NCBI RefSeq assembly: GCF_018294505.1
Contig: NC_057800.1
Span: forward strand, 475,761,037 to 475,825,036
Reading direction: 5' to 3'
DNA length: 64,000 bases
Source: Triticum aestivum
Taxonomy: Eukaryota; Streptophyta; Magnoliopsida; Poales; Poaceae
This document shows, in pieces, positions 23,101 to 32,959 of the stretch (positions within the stretch are counted from its first letter, which is position 1; each line of letters starts with the position of its first letter). Below the pieces are notes generated by a model, which did not search any database, was not told where the DNA came from, and saw only the letters and a program-made list of their open reading frames with translations. Made by a program: the position numbers and the translations under genes.

Positions 23101-24098
23101 CAAGGCTTTCCGTACAGGCTTTTATTGGCCGACGGCCCGGGCAGACACTCAGGACTTAGTCCAATGATGCGCCGGTTGCCAACGTTTTGCCAACCAAAGC
23201 CATATGCCACCCACCGCACTCCAAACTATACCCATCACCTGGCCTTTTGCAGTCTGGGGGCTTGACATGGTCGGACCCCTTAAAGGCGGGACCGATAGAA
23301 AAAAAATACTTACTGGTCATGGTGGATAAATTCACCAAATGGATAGAAGCCAAGCCTGTTAAAACGGCCGAATTCGGACCTGTGATAGACTTCATATCCG
23401 GGGTTGTACACCCTTATGGCGTCCCCCACAGCATCATAACCGACAATGGTACAAACTTTACCGCCGACGAGGTAAAACTCTGGTGTAAAAACATGGGCAT
23501 CAAGCTCGATTATGCTTCCGTCTATCACCCACAAACCAACGGCCAGGTCGAACGTGCAAATGGTCTTATCATGAGCGGCATTAAACCAAGACTGGTGCGG
23601 TCCCTCAAGGAATCTAACACGCACTGGGTAGAGGAGCTCGACTCCGTGCTATGGGGGCTGCGGACCACGCCAAATTGCACCATCGGATACACACCATTTT
23701 TTATGGTGTACGGCGCAGAGGCAGTTCTGCCCTGCGACATAATTCATGACTCACCTAGAGTGCGCATGTACGAAGAAAGAGAAGCCGAGCTCGATCGGCA
23801 GGACAACTTGGACGCCCTGGAGGAGGAGCGTGATGTGGCAAAAGCCCGTTCCGCATTTTATCAACAGCAGGCCTGAAGATATCAAAGCAGAGAAGTACGG
23901 GCCAAAAATTACAATGTTGGCGAACTAGTTCTACGCCTGCCGGATAAGAAAAAGGACAAACTCAAGCCCAAGTGGGAAGGTCCATTCATAATCGACCAAG
24001 TCCTGACTGGCGGGGCGTACCGCCTGCGAGATGCGTTGGATAACCGACTCGAGCCAAACCCGTGGAACGCCACCCGTCTCCGAAGATTCTATGCCTAG
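20150..24098 (+). pseudogene. pol: Element B pol: protease, RT, RNase H, integrase (stops and one frameshift)
   Basis: A single phase runs from 20150 to about 23300. Protease has an intact D-G-G (KVLMDGGSGLNLIY, about 20270). RT has VMVPKKDKSW, CVDFKDLNKACPKDPFPLPR, FLDAYSGYHQI, MPFGLKNAGATYQR and the catalytic YVDDVV (about 21440). An RNase H linked to RT is followed by a second, archaeal-type RNase H (MHFDGSKM, AAEYEALLHGL, VRGDSNLAI, NNQAADVLARI; 22300-22670). Integrase has an HHCC region (22850-23200), WGLDMVGPL, TDNGTNF and QTNGQVERANG, and ends near NPWNATRLRRFYA (TAG 24096-24098). Stops interrupt it at 20477, 20870, 21230, 22754, 23165 and 23874, and a poly-A run near 23300 marks a frameshift. 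The element looks recently autonomous but is now dead. Confidence 0.93.
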
Positions 24099-24885
24099 CG
24101 CCGGACTCTGTGTTCGTCTCCTTCCTCTGTCCATTTTTTGCATTTTTCTGTCTTACATTTCTCTCCTTCCCCTCTTTTCTTTTATAGCCCTTAAAGGCTT
24201 ATCTAGTGACGCGCCAATCGCGCTCATTAAACCTGGGGCTTCTTTAACAGAAGCTTATTTATACGGGCTTCACGCCCAACACATGCGTCAAACTTCCGCA
24301 TGTACCTTTTTCTTCACCATTATATGCATCGATATGACTTAAGTTTTGGCCAAGCTGGGTTGCCTGGCTCCTATGCTTACCCCTACGTTCCCAATTGTTC
24401 GGCTAGGTGGTAAAGGGAGCACCTCTGCGATTGTTACTGCCGGGTCAGCCGGATGTGTACCTCAGACTGGGTGAAGCCGAAAGCTAGCGTTCTTAAGGGA
24501 ATATTCGGTCGGTGAGATAAAAGATGATCTTTTTATTCATAATATGCGCCCCCAGATGCTTTTTTCTGCGTCTTTATACGCAGTCCGGACATGCACTTTA
24601 GGGCATGCCTCCCAGCGAAAGGAACCCCTAACGGAACTATTCTCTCTGGAAGATGTTTCTTACTAACCATGTAATATAACATAACTAGTTGGGCACTTGT
24701 CTTATAAAGCACTAATGACCCCTACGCCTGGTCTCCATGCATACCACGGTTCTTATATAACCGCTATGGTATTCGGACACACTCCGGACCATCAGGTCCC
24801 AAGGTTGAAGCGAAAAGTTCAGCAACGACAAACGATCTACAATCCGGCTAGAAGGCATTACACATGTCAATTCAAAATTACATAG
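24099..24885. other. Element B spacer between pol and antisense gene
   Basis: No coding signal. The block at about 24350-24500 (ggctcctatg, tacgttcc, cggctag, gcgattgt) resembles 44075-44200 in element C, so it is a conserved non-coding segment of this family. Confidence 0.5.
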
Positions 24886-27653
24886 TCATTCTGACTGATT
24901 GTATTCCTCTTCTATACCATCTAGCAGGCTGTCTAATTTACAGTCCTGCTAGGAATATTTCGCGCCCAACTCTACTTGGCCGTATACTATGCTCACCGGG
25001 ATCTCCTTCCTGTCAGGCCCCACCGGTCCGACCTCGGCCATGTGGTTTGGGTCAGACTTCGTAAAACGGGTCTTCACCATTTCCCAGGCTTCCCTAGCGC
25101 CTTGTCGGCAGGCCGATATCTTCCACAACTGGAAGCGCCGCCGAGCTCCCTTCAGCTTCTCTGCAAGCTCTCCAAGGCCCTCGGGCATGGAGTGGGCAGG
25201 CCATAAGGCTTGGGCAACACCTCGCATCGCCTGCCGAATTCGCTCATGTAGTTGCATGAGTTCGGGAAGAAGGTCACCCGTAGAACCGGACATCTCCTCT
25301 GCAGGACGACATGTGAGCATACCTACAGACATTACTCTGTTAGTCGACTTCCTCGCCGAACTCTTTTTTCAAAGTTCGTTCAAGCACTTACTAAAAATGC
25401 CGCGTCGAAGCCGCTGATTCTCCTTCGTGGAGTCCGACAGCTGGCCACAAACATCTTTAAGTTCAATGTCCAGCTTGGTGTTGGCATTCTAAAGATCATT
25501 CTTCTCTCGCCTCACCCTTGTCAACATACTCTCACCGGCCTTTAGCTGGCGTAAGAGTTGTTGTTTGTCCGGATCGAGTCCGGCGCCATCTGCAATATGA
25601 TTTGTTAGATTTACACCTGCACCGCACAATACTAATCTTTTGAAGTGTATCTTACCTGAGGGGTCTCTTTGGACTCCCCTGCTGCGGCTAGTGCAGCCTC
25701 TAGTTGGGCCTTGCACTTTTCCAGCTCCTGGGACAGTATAGTATTCTTCTCTGTAAGAACCTGCATATTAAAAGATCCTTAAATCAATTGCTCTAACTGT
25801 TTCAAGTCTCGGGGGCTACTAGTATATATATATTTGACCAAAATTTTCTTACTCGTATGTCTTTTACATACTGCTCCGTGGCTCTGGCTAAACCATTTTG
25901 AGCGGCACGGAGGTATGCATCTCCCTAATTAAAGGCATCTAAAGCCTCTTGGGAGAAACAAGCGTCGCGTAGAACTGTCCGGCGACGCCTGTGGTTCATG
26001 GCACTCTCCACTTCAGAATTCGTGGCAGACAGCCTGTCCTCATCCTCTGTCGGAGGAGCGTTCGGTACGCGCCTTGTGCTCGCCTCTGCTTCCTGGCCAG
26101 CCGTTGGAGCCTGGCTGGTGGAGGCGCGATTGGCAACCTCTCCGGATGTAGTCCGGCGAGGTCTCTTCGTTCTGAAGATAGCACGAATGTTAATATGCCC
26201 TGACAGAATAACACCAGGGGAACAGAGGGTGCGCTATAACTTTGCGCCAGCATCTCAGTCCGGACTTCATTCCCTTTTGCCCCACGGGGCCCTGCGGCCC
26301 CTCGTTGTCTAGCCGCCGCAGGTTCGGCCTCCTGCCTCGGAAAACTCCCCTGCAAAACATGATTGTCTTCAGAAACACCGGAATACGGGAGAGTGCAATC
26401 TCTCTCAAGGGAATGAGACTCCGGCTTCTGTCACCTGGGAGGCCGGAATTAACCCTGGGTAATCAGCCATGATGGCTACCAAGGTATTGTCCTTGCTTAG
26501 CTGATGGAACACCCCGTCGATAAGATCCACCGATATGTCCGGATCCTCTTCGGAGTCCGGATTGAGGGACCCTTCTGGGTCCTCGGGCTGTGGAGGGCGG
26601 CTGCTTATGTCCTTTACCTCCTGTCGCAGTTCCTGCATTGAAGTCGTTAGACTACCTATCTAACCATGGGAGTATAAAACAAACGGGCAAGTGCAATTGT
26701 TCACTTACCCAACTTGGAGGATCGTACATACTGAATCCAGCCTGCGGATTGACGCGGAGGAATTCCTCCTTTTCTCCCTTATACAAAGAGGATAGGATCT
26801 TTACTAAGGCGGCGTCTGAGTCCGGCCCCTTACGACCATAACGTGTGGTGTCATCCTCCCCGTTGAAATCCCACATGGGGTGGCCTCTATATTGAAGCGG
26901 CTACACCCCCCGCATAATGCATGCGGCCATGACTCCGATCATGGTTAGTCCGGAATGAGCCAACAGTCTTATCCGGCCCATCAGGTAAAGGACGTCTCTG
27001 TCACTTTCTCTCTGAGAGCTCCGCGGACGCCAGCTCAAGTGTTTCTTCAATGGAGCACTGTTGAACTCAGGGAGACTGACCCGGATAGGATCCGGTAGCG
27101 GGACGTCATCTATGTAAAACCATTCCGAAGGCCAGTCCTCGAACGCCTTCTTTGGGGTTCCGGATAGATATCCGGTCCTGGCGATGCGCCATACTTCGGC
27201 TCCGCCCACTTGATATATAGACCCCTTTTCAGAATGGGGCACCAGGCAGAATAACCTCTTCCACAGCGCGAAATGAGCCTCAACGCCTAAAAATAGCTTG
27301 CAGAGGGCGACGAAACCCGCAATGTGCAATACGGAGGCGGGCGTGAGGTTGTGCAGCTGGAGGCCGTAGAACTCCAGAAGCCCGCGGAGAAATGGGTGAA
27401 TTGGAAATCCCAATCCCCTTATTAGATAGGGGACAAGGCACACCCGCTCTCCTTTAGAAGGATTGGGGGTGTTCTCCGCTTGTTTTCCGCCATTATAGGT
27501 GGTGAGACCGGCTCGGACCGGGACCATGCATGCCTGAGGGAGGAATCCCTGGGCCTGAAGTGACGCTAACTTGCTATGCGGGATGGTGCAACTCTCCCAG
27601 TCCCCGGGTTTGGGATCGGAGGGGCGAGGGGAGGAGCTACGACGGCTGGTCAT
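24886..27653 (-). pseudogene. Element B antisense multi-exon gene ('putative gypsy-type transposon' domain)
   Basis: The gene runs opposite to gag-pol. ATG 27653 (MTSRRSSSPRPS) starts exon 1, which contains the conserved N-terminal block LIRGLGFPIHPFLRGLLEFYGLQ, FVALCKLFLGVEAHFALW and WPSEWFYIDD, as in proteins labelled 'putative gypsy type transposon' (PF04195 family, from memory). A TAG at 26901-26903 interrupts it. The frame then reaches PPSW and a GTAAGT donor at about 26708. The next exon begins at 26632 after ATGCAG (ELRQEVKDISSRPPQPEDPE). Later pieces give a coiled coil and the conserved C-terminus (LPELMQLHERIRQAM, FQLWKISACRQGAREAWEMV, DCKLDSLLDG), ending TGA at 24886. A premature TAG lies near 24947. 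Function is unknown in the family. Confidence 0.65.
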
Positions 27654-27733
27654 GTTGGAATGGACCTTTGCTGGAGGTGCTCTGATGACAACTCGCGGAA
27701 AGGAGAATATGTGGTTTGGACCTAAATCCCCAT

Positions 27734-27745
27734 CCCGTTAAATAG
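27734..27745 (-). promoter_or_regulatory. TATA-like box of the element B antisense gene
   Basis: The minus strand reads CCTATTTAACGG about 85-90 bases upstream of ATG 27653, the same spacing as in elements A and C. Confidence 0.5.
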
Positions 27746-27976
27746 GCGGCTCGTTTATACGGCTAGGGGTATGGATGTAAAAACGCCCCGGCTTTTCGCA
27801 TTTGTTTGAACACGTGGAAGACGGCCATTATTGGGCATGGAAGCCGAGGAGCACTACATTACAAAAATCGGACATTATTCCTACAGGTACACAAGATTTG
27901 GAGAGGAACCCGCCTTGCAATGCCGAACAATCTGTGCGCCGGACTCATCGTCATTGAAGCCTGGTTCGGGGGCTAC

Positions 27977-28460
27977 TGAGGGAGTCCTGGATTAGGGGGT
28001 GTTCGGGTACCCGGACTATACCTTCGGCCGGACTCCTAGACTATGAAGATACAAGATTGAAGACTTCGTCCCGAGTCCGGATGGGACTTTGCTTGGCGTG
28101 GAAGGCAAGCTTGGCGATGCGGATATTCAAGATCTTCTACCATTGTAACCGACTCTGTGTAACCCTAACCCTATCCGGTGTCTATATAAACCGGAGGGTT
28201 GTAGTCCGTAGGCAATCAACTCCATACACAACAATCATACCATAGGCTAGCTTCTAGGGTTTAGCCTCCTTGATCTCGTGGTAGATCTACTCTTGTACTA
28301 CCCATATCATCAATATTAATCAAGCAGGAGTAGGGTATTACCTCCATCGAGAGGGCCCCAACCTGGGTAAAACAAAGTGTCCCCCGTCTCCTGTTACCAT
28401 CCGGCCTAGATGCACAGTTCGGGACCCCCTACCCGAGATCCGCCAGTTTTGACACCGACA
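27977..28460 (+). repeat. Element B 3' LTR
   Basis: 484 bp, same ends as the 5' LTR, about eight substitutions from it. Confidence 0.95.
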
Positions 28461-29190
28461 CCAGGTCCTCGCCAGTTCGTTGCCCCTGCCGCTCTCCCTG
28501 GGGCAGCACTCCAGCCGGCGTCCTTCAGCATCGAAGACCTTGAAGAACATCAAGGAGGCGCCATCGTATTCAAGGTGAATTACGCGGGCACCTACCGTCT
28601 AGCAGACCCGGGCGATTTCACCCCAGCCCTGGGTCATGAAGACCTTGCCCGGAGCGACGACTGCGACCTCCGCTCCAATCGCAAGGGTACTGCAGTCAGC
28701 ATGCTGCAGCCAGAGCTCCAGAGCCCCGCTCGGTGGCATCTCGAAGGCGAAGGAAGGAGGAAGGCGAATCCAAGAGCTTGGAGGCATGGCGGCATGGAGC
28801 ACGAGCTCGGGGGAGGAGCGCTCGGCGTGGACTCCAGGAGGAACAACGCGCACCACCGTGACTCACCGGCGTCGACGGCGGCACCGTCGATGTCGCTCGA
28901 TGCCTTCTCCCCCAGGACCCACGACGCGGGCGTACAAGGGTAGCGGAAACCCAGGCGACGGCCGCTCGTACCAGGGCCTCGATACCTCCTGCTGAGCACC
29001 CTCATCTCGGTGGTAGAGGACCAGCCGTTTCTTCGGTGGAAGTGGGTCAGGGCCCTCGTGAGGGGCCTTTCCCTTCTCTTCTGTAGAAAACCGGTGGATT
29101 GGTGCCATTGGCGTAAGGAGAAGCAAGAACGAAGAAGAAGAAGGAAAGGAGCAGCATGAAGGAATGGACTGAAGGGGCTCGCGCAGCCCC

Positions 29191-29200
29191 GTACTTATAG
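29191..29200 (-). promoter_or_regulatory. TATA box of the element A antisense gene
   Basis: The minus strand reads CTATAAGTAC, about 85-90 bases upstream of ATG 29108, followed by a pyrimidine-rich leader. Spacing fits a plant core promoter. Confidence 0.6.
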
Positions 29201-29441
29201 CCGGAGGAGGCCAACCACCGAGCACCACGATCGCAGGTAATCATGACCGGTTTCTCTGCGTGCAGGGACTTGTCAAGTCGTGTGGTCGCCGAGGCGTCAT
29301 GGGGAAGCGCAGACGCCCACGTCCAACCAATCGCCACACGGCGCCCAAGGCCGCAGGCTATTGGGGCCCGCGGCGCTTCGTGCTTGCCCCTTTGCTTCCC
29401 TGCTAGGCCATGCCTGGGCACGCCTTGGGCCCGGGGGCTAC

Positions 29442-30353
29442 TGTCGGCGTTCTAGGAACGGGGGTCCCCAGACTTGCCTGCCTGCGGCCTGCGGCGTGGC
29501 TCAAGTGAGGGCCCAGCGCGGCCCATCTTCATCAGCTCAAGCTCAAGACCCTCGCGAGGGGCCAAGCCTCGCGGGGAGGACGACAGGAAGCTTCCTCAGA
29601 GGCAGCCTCATCAGGCAGGCTCGCGAGGAGGCAGAGAGATCAAGGCAGGGGTACCTCGCGAGGGGCCCGTGACGCAAGCCATGACGAGCGAGACCAGGCG
29701 GGCGCCGGCCTGCGCAGTGTCCTTGTTTCCCCTTTGGTGCAAAGGGGGCAAGCACAGGCCAAGGCATCGGGCAAAGGTTACCATTCCGGTGCAACGAGAC
29801 CAAGACCGGCAGAGCGGCAGGACGGAGGTCACCGTGGAGCCCAAGACGGTGTCATCACCAGTGCTTTTGGCAGCCGAAGACCACCTTTGGTCAGGATAAC
29901 TTGTACTAGATGTTCCCCTGCAAAATGGCCAATTGTTGGCGCCCTTTGCGCTCATTATTTGGGGAGAGGCCCAGGGCCTCTATAAAGAGAGCTAGCCACC
30001 GCAGGGTAGGGAGGACATCTAGAGATCTGGTAGAGCCCTAGCTAAGAGAGAGAGGCGACTGAACTCACCTAAACAGTTCATCGCACCAGCTCAAGAACAC
30101 CTCTCGCGAGGCTGTTCTTCCCTTGTACTGTTCATCATCAGCCCCTGAGGCAATCTACCACACCACACACTGGAGTAGGTATTACACCACAACGGTGGCC
30201 CAAACCAGTATAAACCTCGTGTCCCTTGTGTTGTTCATTGTTTCCAGCCTAGATCACGCGAGGAGATTGGACGTAGATCGGTAGGGGAGAGACCTCCGCG
30301 TGCACCCCAGTGTTCGAACCTCAAGGGTCTGCCGGAACCCGAAATCCGAGACA
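29442..30353 (+). repeat. Element A 3' LTR
   Basis: It starts TGTCGGCG after a purine-rich tract and ends CCGAGACA followed by the GCTGC duplication. It matches the 5' LTR except for scattered substitutions, the 11-bp indel and two extra bases at the very end. Confidence 0.93.
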
Positions 30354-31020
30354 GCTGCCACTTTGGTTTGCCATTCAGTTTCACCCAACATTGTCTTAAA
30401 CCGAATGGCTACTATGCAACAAACATAACTAGCAATGCAAATGATAACAAAATGAAGCAATTCAACATATGAGACTATTGACTCCAACCACGGAAGTATG
30501 GTGACCGACAAAGTTGTTCATGTTGTTTGGATGATGGACCATCTATGTTGGAGTGAGGCCACATTGCAGGTGGTATGGATAGGCTTCGGCTCAACATATT
30601 CCTTGTGTTCATGGTAGTCTTGTGGATATTTTCCCAACACTTGTTGCCCTTTTCTCTATGCCACATATCGGGTGCATGCTTGTGGCCAACCAAGATTCAA
30701 CAAAAAAACATCCTCATATGTTGAGAATGTCAGACCTCTTGCCTTGGGTATCTTCGCCATCTTCTTTTAGTAGTGCTCGATGTCCCCCAACATCATACAT
30801 AGGATAATGTATCCCCCCAAGTCATATTCCATAGGCTTTTGGCCCACATTGCTCATTTCCGTCATAAATATAATGACACCGAATAAACTAATTACATATG
30901 CAACAAATTGATCCAATGGCGTAGCGAAAAACAAAAGAAGCAATACAAAATGGAGCAAAAATTGTATCATGTCCTGCTGTGACATTTTGTCAAACGGGAC
31001 CTAGGAAGACCGGGCACCGG
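30354..31020 (-). pseudogene. MYB/SANT-like + NAM-associated-domain gene remnant, DNA-binding part
   Basis: On the minus strand, read in several phases, this stretch gives FFVESWLATSMHPICGIEKR, then CWENIHK, then DYHEHKEYVEP, then ASLQHRWSIIQ (30720-30500), which is the MYB/SANT-like trihelix pattern of NAM-associated proteins. Nearer the element A border it gives RFKTMLGETEWQ in one phase and NGKPKWQ in another. The latter phase continues directly into HLVDDLKNGNKRL on the other side of element A. At least two frameshifts and several stops show it was inactive, or has decayed since. The part from 30740 to 31020 is intron-like or decayed. Confidence 0.75.
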
Positions 31021-31025
31021 CACTG

Positions 31026-31629
31026 TGATACATCTCCAACGTATCTATAAATTTTTATTGTTTCATACTATTGTAGTATCACTTTTATTTTTCGACAAAG
31101 TATAGTATCACTTTTATATTCTTTATATTCCATTTTATATTATTTTTATGGACTAACTTATTAACTTAGTGCCCATTTTCAGTTCTTGTCTTTTTGCATA
31201 TTTTTTGGTTCATAGAAAAACCATACCTACCAAAGTCCAAACATGATGAAACTTTATGGTGTTTTTTTCCTAAAATATAAGAGACCCTAGAAGCTTCAGC
31301 GAGAGACCAGAAGACACACGAGAGGGCCATAAGACCACATGGCGCGCCCAAGGGGGTAGGTGTGCCTATCAAGCTTTGTGGGGCCCTGATGCTCCGTATG
31401 CCCTAATTTCTAGCCTATAAATTCCCATATATTCCAAAACCCTCGGGGCAAGACCTGAAACAATTCTTCCACCGCCGCAAGCCTCTATTCGTCTGTGATC
31501 CAATCTAGAGGACTTTTTCGGTACTCTGGTGGAGGGAGAAACCATTGAGGAGGCAATCTTCATCAACCTTGCTCCCTCCACGATGATGTGTGAGTAGTTC
31601 CTTCAGGACCTACGGGTCCAGTAGCTAGA

Positions 31630-31677
<48 letters not shown>

Positions 31678-32042
31678 GATCTTTAATACATCAATCTCAT
31701 CTAAGATCAATCTGATGTAATCTTTGCGATGTGTTTGTTGGAATTTGATGAACTATGGGTTTATGATCAGATTATCCATTGAACCATTTGAGTCTCCTGA
31801 GATTTATTTGTTGCCTAATTTTATAGTTTTGTATTTCTCTCTTATCTATCCGTCTTCTTTCGCCAAGTAGATTGATTTATCTTTAGTGGGAGAGGTGCTT
31901 TGTGATAGGTTCAATCTTGCGGTGACCTTGCTCTGTGATAGGAGGGGTAGGAAGGCACGTGTTGTACTATTGCTACTAAGGATAAAATGACTGCTTCACC
32001 CTTCCTCTCTGGGGAAATCCAACAACTCCATCACGAGCAGTA
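31026..32042 (+). repeat. Element E 5' LTR (internally deleted)
   Basis: About 400 bp shorter than its mate. The 3' LTR segment from about 36755 to 37300 is missing at about 31990, where 'ctaaggataaaa' joins 'ctgcttcaccctt'. It also carries a CT microsatellite that the 3' LTR lacks in expanded form. Confidence 0.85.
31636..31674. repeat. CT microsatellite
   Basis: About 19 uninterrupted CT units within the element E 5' LTR; the 3' LTR has only a short CT run at the matching place. Confidence 0.95.
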
Positions 32043-32279
32043 GGAGAATTTTTGGCGCCATTGCCGGGGAAACATCACCTAACAAATCAGGTACCTACAC
32101 ACAAACACCTTATTTTCTTATTTTATTTCTTGCCTAATTATGATATATGTATTGTTGACTCACAAAAAGCAAAATAAAAAATAAAGATATATGGATCTTC
32201 TCCACTAGCTGGACTTCTCAAAAATCCTAGTTATGATAAACCAATTGCTAGTGATGAAAATGCTATTACTACAAGCTCT

Positions 32280-32603
32280 TTGAAAGAAAATATGAAGTTG
32301 AGTGCACTTCATTATCTTTATGAAGTTTTTCTTGAAAATCAAGAATTTGAAAATTGTTATGAAGTGTTAAAACAAGAATTTTGGAAAGTGATTCATGATA
32401 GTTCCCTGAATGAAAAGCATGATTCTAATGATGCTAGTATGAATTCTATGAATGTCAATTATGCTAATGATATGCAAAGCTACAAGATTGGGGATGATGA
32501 GTTTCATAAGCATGATATGTTTAGCCCCCCTATTAATGAAGAAGTTATCAAAGAACATTATGATAATATTTATGATTCAAGTGATGAAGATGACACACTT
32601 TGA
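32280..32603 (+). pseudogene. Short acidic open frame in element E (unrecognised)
   Basis: This 107-codon frame begins MKENMKLSALHYLYEVFLENQEF and is rich in Asp, Glu and Asn (EEVIKEHYDNIYDSSDED). The frame is open somewhat upstream of the ATG (SSPLAGLLKNPSYD). It lies where gag would be, just downstream of the primer site. No zinc knuckle or other known gag motif is visible. The stretch after it (32604-32960) keeps Asp-rich coding-like text in another phase (DDDFFMLATYYNDHDWGDNYD), suggesting a longer decayed frame. I cannot assign a function. Confidence 0.35.
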
Positions 32604-32959
32604 TATTGCTTTTTATGGTGATACTATGTCTGTAGGCACTATTGATGATGATTTTTTTATGCTTGCTACTTATTATAATGATCATGATTGGGGTGATAAT
32701 TACGATGCTTCTTTTGGTCTTGGAACTTTATTTGAGCCTCATATTTTGATAAAAGTGTGTTTGGAGAGGTCATGACTTTAGTTGATGTTAATCCCACTAT
32801 ATTGGAAGATTATAAATTTTTATGCATACGGATCATGAAGAGAATATTTTATATGATGGATGTATTATTAAATTTGATTATGATCCTACATGTAATTATT
32901 TTGTGAAAACAAGTATTGTTATTAAAAAATTCATGTTACTAAATTACCTTTCATTATGT

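Larger units (their letters stand above)
18440..28460 (+). mobile_element. Element B: Fatima-like Gypsy retrotransposon with gag-pol, nested in element A
   Basis: It has 484-bp direct LTRs (18440-18923 and 27977-28460) and a target duplication CTAGG/CCAGG (18435-18439 and 28461-28465, one mismatch). Order: LTR, primer site, gag, protease, RT, RNase H, integrase, spacer, antisense gene, LTR. The LTRs differ at roughly eight positions by eye, so it is younger than element A, which it interrupts. Dual RNase H-like domains and an antisense 3' gene fit the Tat branch of plant Gypsy elements. 'Fatima' is a name from memory and needs a library search. Confidence 0.92.
18264..29108 (-). pseudogene. 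Element A antisense gene with B3-like DNA-binding domain (split by element B)
   Basis: The gene lies on the strand opposite to the retroelement, in its 3' half: 29108-28461, then 18434-18264 after element B. ATG 29108 begins MAPIHRFSTEEKGKAPHEG. About 100 residues later comes a B3-type domain (28787-28510): WIRLPPSFAFEM, LELWLQH, VAPGKVFMTQGWGEIAR, HLEYDGASLMFFKVFD, RRLECCP. This matches the B3/REM pattern of an LRLP entry, 'GW..FAR', 'YDG' and 'KVFD..G...E'. The frame stays open across the element B insertion (ELARTW then PAHRPSSSSSG) into a Ser/Pro-rich tail with SYEPPSSRRARS and a TGA at 18264-18266. In-frame stops (TGA near 28863, TAG at 28599-28601) make it a pseudogene unless read differently. 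A TATA box sits 83 bases upstream of the ATG. The B3 assignment is by motif only. Confidence 0.6.
12864..30353 (+). mobile_element. Element A: non-autonomous gag-protease LTR retrotransposon, interrupted by element B
   Basis: Two direct LTRs (12864-13785 and 29442-30353) bound the element, with a perfect 5-bp target duplication GCTGC (12859-12863 and 30354-30358). Excluding nested element B (18440-28460) it is about 7.5 kb. Its order is LTR, primer-binding site, gag, protease, RT scrap, tandem-repeat region, antisense B3-like gene, purine tract (CCCGGGGGCTAC), LTR. It lacks a usable RT, RNase H and integrase, so it could move only with enzymes from another element. It inserted into an exon of a host MYB/SANT-NAM-type gene. 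Confidence 0.93.
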
